Source: Ruegeria pomeroyi DSS-3 (GTDB taxonomy: Bacteria; Pseudomonadota; Alphaproteobacteria; Rhodobacterales; Rhodobacteraceae). From it: 64,000 bases of DNA. Below are positions 17,901 through 26,245 of this stretch, one piece after another (the first letter of the stretch is position 1; each line of letters opens with the position of its first letter). The notes beneath the pieces were generated by a model, which saw only the letters and a program-made list of their open reading frames with translations, was not told where the DNA came from and did not search any database. Made by a program: the position numbers and the translations under genes. The DNA lies in NCBI RefSeq assembly GCF_000011965.2, contig NC_006569.1:1-64000 (forward strand), read 5' to 3'.

Positions 17901-19326
17901 CTCCAGCCCCGAACAGCGCGGCGGTATGGGGGTTGAGGAACTTGCCCGCCGGATCAAGCCGCGCCCGCAGTGCGGCGAACCGGTCGAAATCGGGATAAAG
18001 CGCCACCAGATCGGGAGCATTGAGCGAATGCAGCTTGCCCCAATGCGGCCGCCCGCCATATGCGCGCATGATCGGCTCGACCGTGCCAAACAGCATGTCC
18101 AGCGGCTCTGACGCGAGCTTGTGCACCGCGACCGACACCCGCGTGCCGTCGTTGAAGGGCGACAGCCATGCATCGTCCTGTCCGGTGAACCGCACCTCCA
18201 TGGGGAAGAAGCTCTCCTTGCGCGATTCCAGCGCCGCCACCACCGCGCGCACCGCCTCTTGTGCGCGGTCCTCGGGCAGGTGGTATTCCATCTCGTTCAT
18301 CCGGGTGGCGCGAGCGGTCGAGAGGAGTTTCCAATATTCGTCGGTCGTATCCTCCAGCACCCCGTCTGCGGGGACCTCCAGCGCCACATAGGCACCGAAC
18401 GCGCGCCGCCGCAACCAGGGCCACCAGCCCAGGATATCGCGCAGGTCCTTGAGCGTCGCGATCCAGTCCTCGTCCTCGCTGGGCACCCGTCCGGCGATCT
18501 CTCCCTCGTACAGGTCATGGGTGATCACCGCCGCATAGCCCAGATTGGGCAGCACGTAGAATTCGAAATTGCGATGGGCGGCGGCCAGATCGTGCATGCG
18601 CGTGATCGCCTCATCGGTGGGCAGGATGAACAGCCGGCGGTTCAGCGCATAGCTGGGCTCCAGTTTCAGCGTATATCGCGTGATCACCCCCAGCGTGCCC
18701 AGCGACACCCGGCCTGCGTCGAACAGATCGGGATTGCTGTCGCGGGTCACGTCGCGGGCGGTGCCATCGGCGGTGATCAGACGGAACCCTGTGATACAGC
18801 CATGCATGGCCTGCAAGCCGCGCCCGGTGCCATGGGTGGCGGTGCTGAATGACCCGGCCAGCGTCTGCACGTCGATATCGGGCAGGTTGGCAAAGCCCAG
18901 ACCGTGGTCTGCCGCCAGCATCGCCGCCTGACGCAGCCGGGTCCCGGCCCCGAATGTCGCCATCCCCGCCGCCGCATCGACCGAGATCAGGCCCGACAGC
19001 CGTCCGGTATCCAGAATCATGTCCTGGCTTGGCACCAGCGCGGAAAAGGAATGGCCCGAGCCAACAGGGCGAATCCGCCCCGGCCATGCGGCGATGCGGG
19101 TGGCCAGCTCCTCCTCCGAGGCGGCCGCGTAGATCTGCTGCGGCGTGGCCACCTGATAGCCCGACCAGTTGCGCCAGACCTGGCGGCCCGGCGGGGCAGG
19201 GGGGATGTCGGGGCTGTAATCGGGCCGGGTGAAATCGCGGCTCAACCAATGGGCCTGCATCGCTGCGGGCACCGCCAACCCGGCCAGCGCGCCATAGCCC
19301 AGCAGTTTGCGCCGTGTCAGTGTCAT
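17893..19326 (-). CDS. Tat-exported FAD-dependent sugar-lactone/polyol oxidase-like protein
   Basis: A 477-aa flavoprotein of the D-arabinono-1,4-lactone oxidase / L-gulonolactone oxidase type. A Tat signal TLTRRKLLGYGALAGLAVPA fills residues 3-22. The FAD-binding half shows PVGSGHSFSAL with His92 at the covalent-flavin position, and DIDVQTLAGSFSTATHGTG; the ALO-type C-terminal half ends HWGKLHSLNAPDL and FLNPHTAALF. The Tat signal and the neighbouring cytochrome c (4-bp overlap) point to a periplasmic dehydrogenase passing electrons to cytochrome c rather than to oxygen. Substrate unknown. Confidence 0.82.
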   Translation of the reverse strand: MTLTRRKLLGYGALAGLAVPAAMQAHWLSRDFTRPDYSPDIPPAPPGRQVWRNWSGYQVATPQQIYAAASEEELATRIAAWPGRIRPVGSGHSFSALVPSQDMILDTGRLSGLISVDAAAGMATFGAGTRLRQAAMLAADHGLGFANLPDIDVQTLAGSFSTATHGTGRGLQAMHGCITGFRLITADGTARDVTRDSNPDLFDAGRVSLGTLGVITRYTLKLEPSYALNRRLFILPTDEAITRMHDLAAAHRNFEFYVLPNLGYAAVITHDLYEGEIAGRVPSEDEDWIATLKDLRDILGWWPWLRRRAFGAYVALEVPADGVLEDTTDEYWKLLSTARATRMNEMEYHLPEDRAQEAVRAVVAALESRKESFFPMEVRFTGQDDAWLSPFNDGTRVSVAVHKLASEPLDMLFGTVEPIMRAYGGRPHWGKLHSLNAPDLVALYPDFDRFAALRARLDPAGKFLNPHTAALFGAGDV

Positions 19327-19700
19327 TGCTGCCCCTCCCCGGACATGAACGCGATCAGCGCCGCCAGTTGCTCGTCCGAACAATCCAGACACAGGCCCAT
19401 TGCGGGCATGTTCCCGAACCCGTTCCGCGCCGATAACAACAGGCCATGCGCTCCACGTTCCTTTTCCCGCGCAGCCCACGCCGGGACAAAGCCGGTCAAA
19501 GGCGCCTGCGCCTCGACCAATGCGTGACAGGCCATGCAGGACCGTTCGTAGATTGCCGCCAGCTCCGGGTCGGTCGGGCGCTGGGTCTCGGCCCGGGCGA
19601 TGTCGGTTGCCTCCGGTTCCGCAGGCGCGTCCGCGCCGGAGAGCCACCACCAGAGCGCCGCCAGAACCAGCGCTGAGATGAGCAGGATAAGGGCGCGCAT
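19323..19700 (-). CDS. Membrane-anchored mono-heme cytochrome c
   Basis: A 125-aa protein with one N-terminal hydrophobic helix (MRALILLISALVLAALWWWL), apparently uncleaved, a Pro/Glu-rich linker and a small class I cytochrome c domain. The heme motif is CMACH at residues 55-59, and NMPAMGLCLDCSDEQLAALI supplies a Met for the sixth ligand plus two further Cys that could form a disulfide. The gene sits between the TetR gene (1-bp overlap, TGATG) and the Tat flavoprotein (ATGA), so it is most likely the electron acceptor of that enzyme. Confidence 0.85.
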   Translation of the reverse strand: MRALILLISALVLAALWWWLSGADAPAEPEATDIARAETQRPTDPELAAIYERSCMACHALVEAQAPLTGFVPAWAAREKERGAHGLLLSARNGFGNMPAMGLCLDCSDEQLAALIAFMSGEGQQ

Positions 19701-20356
19701 CAGCTCTCCTCCTCAGTGTCGCGACGCAAGTAGAGCGAAAGATAGGCATCCAGCGCGCGCACCATCTCTTCGTGATACTGCGCCTCCAGCGCGGGTGAGG
19801 TCTGCCGCGCCATCCGGTCTTCCAGCGTCAGGGCGATCTGCACGGCGGTGGTCGCCACCACCTGCGGATCGCCGCCGGTGAACCCGTCCAGCCCCCGCGC
19901 CCAGCGGTCGGCGAGGAAGCCCACCAGTTCGGCATTGTCGTCGTCCTCGACGCTCTGCACCCCGCGCAGCGAGGCCAGCAGCAGCAAGAGGCCCCTGTAA
20001 TAAGGATGCTCGGCCATAAACACGCGGATGCCCTCCAGCGTGCGCCGGATGCGCAGCACCAGATCGGGCTCGCCTTCGGTGGCGGCAATCGTCTCGATGA
20101 AATGTTGGCGCAGGTCGCCCGCGGCGCGGGCCGACAGCTCGTCCAGCAGATCGCGAAGGGTGGGAAAGTAGCGATAGATTGAGCTGACGGGCACACCCGC
20201 CCGCTCGGCTATCAGCGAGGTGTTCAGATCGCCCGGCGGCCGCTCGGCCAAGAGCGCGGATGCCGCATCCAGGATATCTGCAACCCGCTGGCGCGCGCGG
20301 GCCTGTTTCGGCGTCGCGCGGGTATGCATCGGGGTGTCGGTTTCAGTTGGAACCAT
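19700..20356 (-). CDS. TetR-family transcriptional regulator
   Basis: A 218-aa repressor-type protein: TetR HTH at about residues 22-70 (RQRVADILDAASALLAERP; SLIAERAGVPVSSIYRYFPT) and an all-helical ligand domain. First gene of the cytochrome c / flavoprotein / PLP enzyme / DUF819 run, and 88 bp downstream of hpaH. The chosen ATG has a GAGAGGAGAG ribosome site; an internal ATG nine codons on is possible. A 23-bp palindrome lies 29-51 bp upstream, so autoregulation is likely. It could also act on hpa, but the operator position favours its own operon. Confidence 0.88.
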   Translation of the reverse strand: MVPTETDTPMHTRATPKQARARQRVADILDAASALLAERPPGDLNTSLIAERAGVPVSSIYRYFPTLRDLLDELSARAAGDLRQHFIETIAATEGEPDLVLRIRRTLEGIRVFMAEHPYYRGLLLLLASLRGVQSVEDDDNAELVGFLADRWARGLDGFTGGDPQVVATTAVQIALTLEDRMARQTSPALEAQYHEEMVRALDAYLSLYLRRDTEEES

Positions 20357-20384
20357 GGCTCCGCTCTCCTCTCATCAGAAAGCG

Positions 20385-20407
20385 GAAACTTTTTCCGAAA
20401 AATTTTC
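20385..20407. promoter_or_regulatory. Candidate TetR operator
   Basis: An imperfect palindrome with 11-nt arms, GAAACTTTTTC / GAAAAATTTTC, around a single central C and with one mismatched pair; the inner 13 nt (TTTTTC-C-GAAAAA) are perfect. It is AT-rich in a GC-rich context and lies in the only gap between hpaH and the TetR gene. Binding by the adjacent regulator is inferred. Confidence 0.6.
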
Positions 20408-20443
20408 AACTTCTTTCGCACCTGACGTTGCGGCAGCCGCGCG

Positions 20444-21244
20444 TCAGGCGAAATGGACCGAGACCGCGCCAAAGGGGCCGAAATCCGCCTCGATCCGGGT
20501 GCCGGGCGGGCATTCGACCGGGCGGATGAAACTGCCCGACAGCACGATATGCCCCGGTTCGATGACTTGCCCGTATTGCGCCATGCGGCGGGCGAGCCAG
20601 ACCACGCTTTCGACCGGATCGTTCAGCACGCCCGCACCCAGCCCGGTTTCCTCGATCTCGCCATTGCGAAAGGTCAGCGCCCCGACCCAGCGCAGATCGA
20701 ACGCGTCCGGCGCATGGCGCTGCTTGCCCAGCACCACGCCCGCATTGGCGGCATTGTCGCTGATCGTGTCGCAGACATTGCGCGCGTGCCCCGTCTCGGG
20801 ATCGACCCGCAGGATGCGGGTGTCGAGGATTTCCAGCGACGGCGCGACATAGTCGGTGGCCGCCAGCACATCGGCGCGCGTCACATATGCCCCGCCCAGC
20901 GGTTCCTTCATCACAAAGGCGATCTCGGCCTCAACCCGGGGCTGGATGAACCGCCCCTTGGGCACCGTGGCCCCATCGTCAAAGGCCATGTCGTCGAACA
21001 GGATGCCGCTGTCGGGAATGTCGATGTTCAGCGCATATTGCATCGCCTTCGAGGTCAGCCCGATCTTCCACCCGATCACATGGCGCCCTGCGGTCTGCTT
21101 GTGTGCCGCCAGCGCCTGCTGGATGGCATAGGCGTCGTCCATGTCCATGCCCGGATAGGCCAGCGACAACAGCCCGATCTGGCGGCCGGTTTCCTCGGCC
21201 TTGATCAGGCGGGCGGCGGCATCGGCGTGCTGTTCGGGTGTCAT
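20444..21244 (-). CDS. hpaH: 2-oxo-hept-4-ene-1,7-dioate hydratase HpaH
   Basis: A 266-aa member of the hydratase branch of the FAH superfamily, adding water to 2-oxohept-4-ene-1,7-dioate in homoprotocatechuate degradation. Family segments: GWKIGLTSKAMQYALNIDIP, PRVEAEIAFVMKEPLGG, DYVAPSLEILDTRI and SDNAANAGVVLG, with metal-binding Glu residues in VEAEIAF. Its start overlaps the hpaG stop (ATGA). Last gene of the hpaEDGH run. A related MhpD-type activity cannot be excluded from sequence alone, but the neighbours fix the pathway. Confidence 0.88.
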   Translation of the reverse strand: MTPEQHADAAARLIKAEETGRQIGLLSLAYPGMDMDDAYAIQQALAAHKQTAGRHVIGWKIGLTSKAMQYALNIDIPDSGILFDDMAFDDGATVPKGRFIQPRVEAEIAFVMKEPLGGAYVTRADVLAATDYVAPSLEILDTRILRVDPETGHARNVCDTISDNAANAGVVLGKQRHAPDAFDLRWVGALTFRNGEIEETGLGAGVLNDPVESVVWLARRMAQYGQVIEPGHIVLSGSFIRPVECPPGTRIEADFGPFGAVSVHFA

Positions 21245-22092
21245 ACCTCGTCCTCCACCCCGTTGACCAGCGTGCCGACCCCCGTCACCTCGACCTCGAC
21301 CACATCGCCGGGTTTCAGGTAACGCGGCGGATCGAACCGTGCGCCCGCGCCGGTAGGCGTGCCGGTCACGATGATGTCGCCGGGGTTCAGGGTGGTGAAG
21401 GTCGAGATATAGGCGATTTCCTCGCGCACGGAAAAGATCATGTTGGCCAGCGCATCGTCCTGCCGCAGCTCGCCATTGACCCGGGTGGTGATCCGCGCCG
21501 CGTCGATCTGGGCGGGATGGGTGAAGGGCACCATCCACGGTCCGATGGCACCCGACCGGTCCCAGTTCTTGCCTTGCGTCACGTTGAACTTGGCATGCCG
21601 CACCCAGTCGCGAATGGTGCCCTCGTTGCAAACGCTCAGCCCCGCGATATGGTCATAGGCATCCTCGGCCCGGATGCGCCGGCCCCCCTTGCCGATCACC
21701 ACGGCCATCTCACCCTCGTAATCCAGGGTGTGGTTCTCGGGCGGGCGGATCAGGGGCTGGCCATGGCCGACAAAGCTCGACGCAAAGCGGGGAAACAGCG
21801 ACATGTATTTCGGCGCCGCGCTGCCATCCTTGTATTCGGCGTTGCGGTCGGGAAAGTTGACGCCGACGCAGATGATCTTGCCGGGGTTCGGCACCGGCGG
21901 CAGATAGGTGAAATCGCTATGCGTCACCGCCCGGCCCATCGCCGCCTTGGCCAGATCATGCAGACCGCCCGCCGCGATCACCGCGCGCAGGTCGGGCCAC
22001 CGCGGGAAGTCGGGCGACAACGCCACGAACCCCTCGTCACGGATGATGCCGTAAAGCTCCTGCCGCTCGGCGGCAATGGTGGCGAACTTCAT
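21241..22092 (-). CDS. hpaG: Fumarylacetoacetate hydrolase family protein, HpaG-like decarboxylase/isomerase
   Basis: A 283-aa FAH-fold enzyme. Metal-site segments are clear: ENHTLDYEGEMAVVIGKGG (Glu-x-Glu), AYDHIAGLSVCNEGTIRDW and TGTPTGAGARFDPPRYLKPG. Between a homoprotocatechuate dioxygenase gene and a hydratase gene the likely role is 5-oxopent-3-ene-1,2,5-tricarboxylate decarboxylase/isomerase. E. coli HpaG is a fused duplication of about 430 aa, while this is the single-domain form, so isomerase activity may come from another gene. The ATG giving MKFATIAAERQ is preceded by GAGAGGAACAGC. Confidence 0.8.
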   Translation of the reverse strand: MKFATIAAERQELYGIIRDEGFVALSPDFPRWPDLRAVIAAGGLHDLAKAAMGRAVTHSDFTYLPPVPNPGKIICVGVNFPDRNAEYKDGSAAPKYMSLFPRFASSFVGHGQPLIRPPENHTLDYEGEMAVVIGKGGRRIRAEDAYDHIAGLSVCNEGTIRDWVRHAKFNVTQGKNWDRSGAIGPWMVPFTHPAQIDAARITTRVNGELRQDDALANMIFSVREEIAYISTFTTLNPGDIIVTGTPTGAGARFDPPRYLKPGDVVEVEVTGVGTLVNGVEDEV

Positions 22093-22118
22093 GCTGTTCC
22101 TCTCGTCTGGCCCGGAGT

Positions 22119-22970
22119 TCAAACCGGGAAAATCACGTTGGTCTGACCGGTTCCCGAGGATGGAAAATACTCGGTCACCACCTCACACGGCTTGTCATAA
22201 CTGTCCCAGCCAAGCGCACCATAGAGCATCGCGGTATCGTGCATCGACCCCTCGCCGCAGCAAAAGCGGGCGTAATCGCCCAGCATCTTCAGAAACGTCG
22301 CATGATCGCCGCGCTTCCACATCTCCAGCACATGCAGGTCCATCTGCCGGTTGAACTCGGAACTGATGGTAAAGGTGCCGTTGTTGGCGGCATAGTCCTT
22401 GTTGGGCCAGATCTTGTGCGACAAAGAGCCAGAGGCGACCAGCAACACCTTGCTGTTGCTGGCCTCGACCGCGGCGCGGATCGCCTCGCCCACGATGCGG
22501 CTTTCGTCATGGTCGTGCACCGTGCACCATGCGGCGACCGAGACCACCTTCATCTTGTGTTCCCGGCTCATGAACCGCATCGGCACCAGCGTGCCGTATT
22601 CCAGTTCCAGACTGTCAAGGTGATGGGCCAGCGTATAGGCGCCGCGCGCGCTGGCCTCTTTGGCGATGGCATCGCCCAGCCCCGGATTGCCCTCATAGTC
22701 ATAGGGCATGTTCTGGATGAATTGCGGAAACTCGTTCGAGGTGAACAGCCCCTGAAACCGGCTGTTTGCGTTGATGTGGAACCCTGCGTTGATCACCCAA
22801 TGGGTGTCGCAGATCACCACGGTATCGGCGCCAAGCGCGCGGGCGCGGCGGGCGATCTCCAGATGCCCGTCGATGGCCGCCTGCCGCTTGCCCTTCACGG
22901 GCCCCTCCTGCTCCGACATCAGCATGGTCGGTACATGGGTGCATTTGGCGGCGAGGACTATTTCTCCCAT
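22119..22970 (-). CDS. hpaD: 3,4-dihydroxyphenylacetate 2,3-dioxygenase HpaD
   Basis: A 283-aa class III (LigB-type) extradiol dioxygenase that opens the ring of homoprotocatechuate. Fe(II) ligands are in AAKCTHVPTMLMSEQ and ICDTHWVINAGFHINAN, and a Glu/His-rich C-terminal part carries ASGSLSHKIWPNKDYA. Length matches the enterobacterial HpaD of this non-vicinal-chelate type. A GAGGAAAGAA ribosome site precedes the ATG. It is followed by hpaG and preceded by hpaE on the same strand. Confidence 0.92.
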   Translation of the reverse strand: MGEIVLAAKCTHVPTMLMSEQEGPVKGKRQAAIDGHLEIARRARALGADTVVICDTHWVINAGFHINANSRFQGLFTSNEFPQFIQNMPYDYEGNPGLGDAIAKEASARGAYTLAHHLDSLELEYGTLVPMRFMSREHKMKVVSVAAWCTVHDHDESRIVGEAIRAAVEASNSKVLLVASGSLSHKIWPNKDYAANNGTFTISSEFNRQMDLHVLEMWKRGDHATFLKMLGDYARFCCGEGSMHDTAMLYGALGWDSYDKPCEVVTEYFPSSGTGQTNVIFPV

Positions 22971-23016
22971 TTCTTTCCTCCGTCACGGGATGGTCGCGCG
23001 TTTCCCGGTGGGTGGT

Positions 23017-24525
23017 TCAGGCGCCCAGGCGCTGGATCTTGTGCTGGCCGGTGGCAAAGCCGATGTGCTTCTGCTCCATGTAGAATTCAAACGACCAGTC
23101 GCCGCCGTCGCGGCCGATGCCGCTGGCCTTGACCCCGCCAAAGGGGGTGGGCAGGTGGCGCACATTCTCGGAGTTCACCCAGATCATCCCGGCCTCGAGC
23201 TTGTCGGTGAACCGCAGCGCGCGCGTCAGGTCGTTAGTCCAGAGATAGCCGGTCAGCCCATAGGGCGTGTCATTGGCGATTTGCAGCGCCTCTTCTTCCG
23301 TCGAAAACGGGATCGCGGTCAGCACCGGGCCGAAAATCTCTTCGCGCGCGATACGCATCCGGTTGTTGGCGCCGGTAAACAGGGTGGGGCGCACGAAATA
23401 GCCTTGGTCGCCCACCACCTCACCGCCCGCTGCGACGGTGGCGCCGTCCTGGCGCGCGATGTCGAAGTAGCTGGTAACCTTGGCAAAATGCTCCTCGCCG
23501 ATCAGCGGCCCGATCTCGGTTGTCGGATCCAGCGGGTGGCCCACCTTGATGTTGTTCACGCGTTCGACCAGCCGCGCCTCGAACTCTTCGCGGATCGTGT
23601 CCTGCACAAGCAAGCGCGAGGAGGACGTGCAGCGTTCGCCGTTGATTGAGTAGATCATGAAGATCACCGCATCCAGCGCGCGCTCGGTATCGGCATCGTC
23701 GAACACGATCACCGGGTTCTTGCCGCCCAGTTCCAGATGCACCCGCTTCAGCGTGTCGGCCCCCTGTTTCACGATCAGGCTGCCGGTGCGGCTTTCGCCG
23801 ACAAAGGCCACGGCCTTGATCAGCGGATGTTCGGTCAGCGCCTTGCCCGCATCCTCGCCAAATCCGTTGACCAGGTTCAGCACCCCGGGGGGCAGGCCCG
23901 CCTCTTCGGCGATCTCGATCAACAGCCGCGCGCTCAGCGGGCTGAGCTCGGCGGGTTTATGCACCACGGTGCAACCGGCGGCCAGCGCCGGCGCAATCTT
24001 CCAGGTGGACAGCATGAACGGCGTGTTCCACGGCGTGATCACCCCCACCGGGCCGATCGGAACGCGGGTGGTGATATTCATCAAAGTGGGCGATTTCAGA
24101 TGCTGCCCATCGCGCGCCTGCACCACCTGATCCGCGAAATAGCGGAAATTCTCGGCCCCGCGCAGCGCCGCCTTGGACATGAAGCGCCAGGCCTGCCCGG
24201 TGTCCCAGCATTCACACAGCGCGATTTCCTCGGCTCGCGCCTCGATTCCTTCGGCGATGCGGATCAGGATGGCGCGCCGCTCGGTCGCGGGCATGTCGCG
24301 CCAGGCGGGAAAGGCCGCATGTGCGGCCCTTGCCGCCGCGTCCATATCGGCCGCGTCGCCGCGCGCCACAGAACAGATCACCGATCTGTCGACCGGAGAG
24401 ATGCTGTCGAACCGCCCCGCGCCGCCCGGTACGTCCTGCCCGCCAATCCGGTTCATCACCCCGTCGCGGCGAAACCGCTGGAGATGTCGGTCAAGATCGG
24501 CCAGCCTGGTGCTGAGGTCGGGCAT
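23017..24525 (-). CDS. hpaE: 5-carboxymethyl-2-hydroxymuconate semialdehyde dehydrogenase HpaE
   Basis: A 502-aa NAD-dependent aldehyde dehydrogenase, second step of the homoprotocatechuate meta pathway. The active-site Glu is in LELGGKNPVIVF, the Cys in INGERCTSSSRLLVQ, and the cofactor region reads TPWNTPFMLSTWKIAPALAA. The short C-terminal end HIGFATGQHKIQRLG is typical of HpaE. The ATG at MPDLSTRLADL has a GGAGACA site; an in-frame ATG 11 codons upstream is less likely. First gene of hpaEDGH; hpaF, hpaI and the hydroxylase genes are not in the window. Confidence 0.92.
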   Translation of the reverse strand: MPDLSTRLADLDRHLQRFRRDGVMNRIGGQDVPGGAGRFDSISPVDRSVICSVARGDAADMDAAARAAHAAFPAWRDMPATERRAILIRIAEGIEARAEEIALCECWDTGQAWRFMSKAALRGAENFRYFADQVVQARDGQHLKSPTLMNITTRVPIGPVGVITPWNTPFMLSTWKIAPALAAGCTVVHKPAELSPLSARLLIEIAEEAGLPPGVLNLVNGFGEDAGKALTEHPLIKAVAFVGESRTGSLIVKQGADTLKRVHLELGGKNPVIVFDDADTERALDAVIFMIYSINGERCTSSSRLLVQDTIREEFEARLVERVNNIKVGHPLDPTTEIGPLIGEEHFAKVTSYFDIARQDGATVAAGGEVVGDQGYFVRPTLFTGANNRMRIAREEIFGPVLTAIPFSTEEEALQIANDTPYGLTGYLWTNDLTRALRFTDKLEAGMIWVNSENVRHLPTPFGGVKASGIGRDGGDWSFEFYMEQKHIGFATGQHKIQRLGA

Positions 24526-24897
24526 CGGGAATGTCTCCTGGGGGTTATTATCATTCACATGTTAAATAAAATGATGCCACGAGTCAACCCCTTCCCCAGC
24601 GGCCTGCTTCTGCGCTGCGGCATATCCGCCCGCCACAGCGCAGCAAATCTGCAAACTCGGATTGGAAAATCGCCTGTTAGCGACCAAATAGATCGGAAAA
24701 TCCGACACAAACCTGCCAAGTGTGTTTGATTTCGCCGCCCCCCTCCCGTAAAGCTGCGCGCCAAGCGGGACATTATGCAAATCAGATGCCTCGGCATCAG
24801 GCGAAGCTCTCAGGGTTTCCGGGTATTTGCCCGGACCGTCCCATGAATTAGGTAGGGCCCGCGACGGGATTCGGACACGAGAAGACGTAGCGATCAC
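24526..24897. other. Divergent promoter region hpaE / nqrA
   Basis: A 372-bp non-coding region. Near hpaE it is AT-rich with an inverted repeat ATCATT-N14-AATGAT (24550-24575), a possible operator for the hpa genes. Near the middle there is a short palindrome TCGGA-AAA-TCCGA (24693-24705) and CAAAC-N11-GTTTG (24708-24728), spaced like a LysR-type site. I see no convincing sigma-70 promoter and no small gene. Confidence 0.45.
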
Positions 24898-26241
24898 ATG
24901 CAGAATTTCAGATTGAAAAAGGGATTGGACCTGCCGGTGAAAGGCGCACCGGTTCAGACCATTCATCCCGGCCCGGCGATCGGCTCGGTGGCCGTTCTGG
25001 GCGCCGATTATCTGGGGCTGAAACCCCGGATGCTGGTGCAGGAAGGCGACGAGGTGCGCCGTGGCACGCCGCTCCTTTGTCACAAGGACGCGCCCGAGGC
25101 GATGATGGTCGCACCGGTGACGGGCCGTGTCGCCGCGATCAATCGCGGCGCGCGCCGGGTGTTGCAAAGCGTGGTGATCGAGGTGACCGATGCCGCCGAT
25201 CCCGGGCTTGACTTTGCCACCACCGGCAATGGCAAGACGCGTGAGGGCCTGACCGAGAAGCTCTGTGCCGCCGGTCTGTGGACCGCGTTTCGTACCCGTC
25301 CCTATTCCAAAATGCCGGTGCCGGGCGACACGCCCAACGCGATTTTTGTCACCGCGATGGACAGCGAGCCGCTGGCCGCCGATGCCGCCACCATCATCGC
25401 CGACGCGGGCAGCGCCTTTGCCAGCGGTCTGGCGGCGGTGGCGCTGCTGAGCGACGGGCCGACCTGGCTGTGTCACAAGCCGGGCGATGCGATCCCGGGC
25501 GGCGATGTGGCGGGCGTGTCGGTCGCCACCTTCGATGGGCCGCACCCGGCGGGCCTGGCTGGCACCCATATCCATTTCCTGGCGCCGCTGACGTCGGACA
25601 AATCGGTCTGGACCATCGGCTATCAGGACGTGATCGCCATCGGGCGGCTGCTGGAAACCGGCCATCTCGACCCGTCGATGGTGATCGCTCTTTCCGGCCC
25701 CGCCGCGCGCGAGCCGCGCCTGATCCGTACCATCATGGGCGCCTCGACCGGCGATCTGACCACCGCCGAGATCAGTGTCGACGCACCGGTGCGTGTCATC
25801 TCGGGATCGATCCTGAGCGGGCGGCAGGCCGAGGGACCGTTTGCCTATCTTGGCCGCTTCGCCCGGCAGGTGACCCTGATCGAGGAAGACCGCAAGCAGC
25901 ACACGTTGGGGTGGATCCTGCCGATGCCGTCGAAATTCGCGGTGCAGCCGGTGCTGGGCTCGGCCTTTTCGCGCAAGCTTTATGCGCTGACCTCGAACCT
26001 GAACGGTGGCCGCCGCGCCATGGTGCCCACCGGCACGTTCGAAGAGCTGATGCCGCAGGATTACCTGCCGACGCAGCTCTTGCGCGCGCTTCTGGTGATG
26101 GATACCGACACCGCGCAGGCACTGGGCGCGCTGGAGCTGGACGAAGAGGATCTGGGCCTTGTCGGCTTTGCCTGTCCGGCGAAATACGAATACGGGCTGG
26201 CGCTGCGCGACAGCCTCTCCAAGATCGAAAAGGAGGGCTGA
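24898..26241 (+). CDS. nqrA: Na+-translocating NADH:quinone reductase subunit A
   Basis: A 447-aa peripheral, quinone-linked subunit of the sodium pump Na+-NQR. The N-terminus [15 protein letters not shown] and the segment [20 protein letters not shown] are NqrA-specific (biotinyl-lipoyl-like hammerhead); SLBB-type region toward the C-terminus, ending [20 protein letters not shown]. RnfC was considered because of shared folds, but there are no C-terminal ferredoxin motifs. First gene of nqrABCDEF; nqrB starts 4 bp after its stop. Confidence 0.96.
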   Translation: MQNFRLKKGLDLPVKGAPVQTIHPGPAIGSVAVLGADYLGLKPRMLVQEGDEVRRGTPLLCHKDAPEAMMVAPVTGRVAAINRGARRVLQSVVIEVTDAADPGLDFATTGNGKTREGLTEKLCAAGLWTAFRTRPYSKMPVPGDTPNAIFVTAMDSEPLAADAATIIADAGSAFASGLAAVALLSDGPTWLCHKPGDAIPGGDVAGVSVATFDGPHPAGLAGTHIHFLAPLTSDKSVWTIGYQDVIAIGRLLETGHLDPSMVIALSGPAAREPRLIRTIMGASTGDLTTAEISVDAPVRVISGSILSGRQAEGPFAYLGRFARQVTLIEEDRKQHTLGWILPMPSKFAVQPVLGSAFSRKLYALTSNLNGGRRAMVPTGTFEELMPQDYLPTQLLRALLVMDTDTAQALGALELDEEDLGLVGFACPAKYEYGLALRDSLSKIEKEG

Positions 26242-26245
26242 GCCC

